Below are positions 7,300 through 7,672 of a stretch of DNA of 7,672 bases, one piece after another. Numbering within the stretch: position 1 is the first letter of the stretch; each line of letters starts with the position of its first letter. Origin of the DNA: Spirochaetaceae bacterium. GTDB taxonomy: Bacteria > Spirochaetota > Spirochaetia > Treponematales > Treponemataceae. Made by a program: the position numbers and the translations under genes. Below the pieces are notes generated by a model. That model was not told the origin of the DNA. It saw only the letters and a list, made by a program, of their open reading frames with translations, and made no database searches. The stretch is from NCBI GenBank assembly GCA_017382775.1, contig JAFNZQ010000223.1, positions 1-7,672 on the forward strand, in the 5' to 3' direction.

Positions 7300-7391
7300 C
7301 GTTTTCACCAAAAAACCGCCGAACCCTCACGCTAAAAAAATCAACCCCGCCATATCCGTCAACAACCGCCTCTCGCACATGCCGAAAGAGC
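7275..7391 (+). repeat. 117-base tandem repeat, unit 1
   Basis: This unit begins with hairpin P and runs through R and S to the base before the next hairpin. It is directly followed by unit 2. By hand alignment the two differ at seven of 117 positions and have no gaps. The differences lie outside the hairpin, mostly in the S part (7346-7369), while P and nearly all of R are unchanged. Confidence 0.92.
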
Positions 7392-7417
7392 AACTATTCG
7401 AATTTTTCGAATAGTTG
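7391..7417. repeat. Hairpin P copy 2 (12-base arms)
   Basis: The same 25-base core as copy 1, with a flanking C/G pair that extends the arms to 12 bases. The extension comes from a C-to-G change at 7417 relative to copies 1, 3 and 4. Its start is 117 bases after that of copy 1. Confidence 0.88.
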
Positions 7418-7508
7418 GTTTTCACCAAAAAACCGCCGAACCCTCACGCTAAAAAAATCAACGCCACCAAATCCGCCAACACCCGCCTCTCGCACATGCC
7501 GAAAGGGC
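7392..7508 (+). repeat. 117-base tandem repeat, unit 2
   Basis: This is the second unit of the tandem pair, the same length as unit 1 and about 94% identical by hand count. A third hairpin follows directly at 7509, but after it the flank changes after only CGTTT, so the tandem series stops here. Confidence 0.92.
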
Positions 7509-7533
7509 AACTATTCGAATTTTTCGAATAGTT
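7509..7533. repeat. Hairpin P copy 3
   Basis: Identical 25-base core, starting 117 bases after copy 2. Its left flank is module S, as for copy 2, but its right flank (CGTTTCCCTCG...) departs from module R after five bases. An extra TTCGAA occurs at 7549-7554. Confidence 0.88.
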
Positions 7534-7598
7534 CGTTTCCCTCGAACCTTCGAATGGCAACAAAATTTCCGTCACAATGCCGTCAACAAACGTCACCC

Positions 7599-7610
7599 GA
7601 TTTGCAAATC
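7599..7610. repeat. 12-base perfect palindrome, copy 2
   Basis: This is the same GATTTGCAAATC, again ending one base before a hairpin P (the fourth). Hairpins 2 and 3 lack it. With no unpaired centre, it looks more like a dimeric-protein site than an RNA hairpin. Confidence 0.85.
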
Positions 7611-7611
7611 C

Positions 7612-7636
7612 AACTATTCGAATTTTTCGAATAGTT
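7612..7636. repeat. Hairpin P copy 4
   Basis: Identical 25-base core, starting 103 bases after copy 3. Both flanks (L on the left, R on the right) match copy 1 exactly up to the window end. Confidence 0.88.
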
Positions 7637-7672
7637 CGTTTTCACCAAAAAACCGCCGAACCCTCACGCTAA

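Larger units (their letters stand above)
7248..7335 (+). repeat. 88-base exact direct repeat, copy 1 (L-P-R)
   Basis: The segment from AACAAACGTC to CTCACGCTAA is identical base for base to 7585-7672, 337 bases downstream. It contains the 12-base palindrome, one base of spacer, hairpin P and the R module. The base just before the match differs between copies, which marks the left edge. The right edge cannot be seen because copy 2 is cut by the window end. Confidence 0.95.
7194..7672. other. Non-coding region carrying a modular palindromic repeat array
   Basis: No gene is supported in these 479 bases. The first 54 bases (7194-7247) are unique and hold only weak overlapping inverted repeats. 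From 7248 to the window edge the sequence is mosaic. L (7248-7274), hairpin P, R (CGTTTTCACC...), S (ending GCCGAAAGAGC), P, R, S, P, a different right flank X (7534-7584), then L, P and R again. Every module boundary falls on a copy of the hairpin P. The window ends inside the last R, so the array probably continues. Its function is unknown. Candidates are an operon-end hairpin cluster, a dispersed repeat family grown by duplication, or a protein-binding array. Confidence 0.8.
7585..7672 (+). repeat. 88-base exact direct repeat, copy 2 (runs off the window)
   Basis: Identical to 7248-7335 and truncated by the window boundary, so the true repeat may be longer. The CCGTCAACAA at 7580-7589 that leads into it also occurs at 7356-7365 within the S module of unit 1. 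This suggests that S and L meet at a shared short sequence. Confidence 0.95.

Noticed and set aside
7248..7508. Integron attC or IS-type terminal repeats
   Set aside because: No integrase or transposase gene is in the window, no cassette genes lie between copies, and no attC core sites or target-site duplications could be recognised.
7248..7672. Regular repeats as a CRISPR array
   Set aside because: The sequences between the repeated cores are themselves repeated (S and R modules), spacing is 117, 117 and 103 bases, and no cas gene is present.

Overview
The window reads almost entirely on the + strand. It holds the end of a glycan-type gene pair, a complete ftsK/spoIIIE-type DNA translocase gene, three components of an oligopeptide/dipeptide (Opp/Dpp) ABC importer, a 45-residue predicted membrane protein, and a 479-base non-coding tail made of modular palindromic repeats. 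Moderately AT-rich DNA, good Shine-Dalgarno sequences (AGGA, AGAGGA, AAAGGAG) and closely packed genes point to a bacterium. The phylum cannot be fixed from the sequence alone. My weak guess is a Gram-negative-type lineage outside Proteobacteria (for example Fibrobacterota or Verrucomicrobiota/Lentisphaerota), and it rests on general impression rather than a marker.

Layout. Bases 1-147 are the last 48 codons of an unidentified gene, whose stop codon overlaps the start of a family 2 glycosyltransferase (147-980). A 78-base gap follows. Then comes a tight block: ftsK (1059-4142), an OppC/DppC-type permease (4144-5088), an OppD/DppD-type ATPase (5085-6089), an OppF/DppF-type ATPase (6082-7044) and the small membrane protein (7056-7193). 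Gaps in this block are +1, -4, -8 and +11 bases, so one transcript from ftsK to the small gene is the simplest reading. Bases 7194-7672 have no supported gene.

How the genes work together. The permease and two ATPases are half of a peptide importer. The partner permease (OppB/DppB) and the substrate-binding protein (OppA/DppA), which usually sit upstream of oppC, are absent. ftsK occupies that position instead. The C-D-F set must therefore pair with components encoded elsewhere, or the operon has been rearranged. Nothing in the sequence links chromosome translocation to peptide uptake mechanistically, so shared transcription may be incidental.

The most unusual part is the tail. A perfect 25-base hairpin sequence (11-base arms, TTT centre) occurs four times. 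It is flanked by interchangeable modules: one left module shared by copies 1 and 4, another shared by copies 2 and 3, and one right module shared by copies 1, 2 and 4. This includes a 117-base tandem duplication and an 88-base exact direct repeat that runs into the window edge, so the array probably continues. No known element name could be assigned. A second oddity is a duplicated 40-residue segment in the acidic linker of FtsK.
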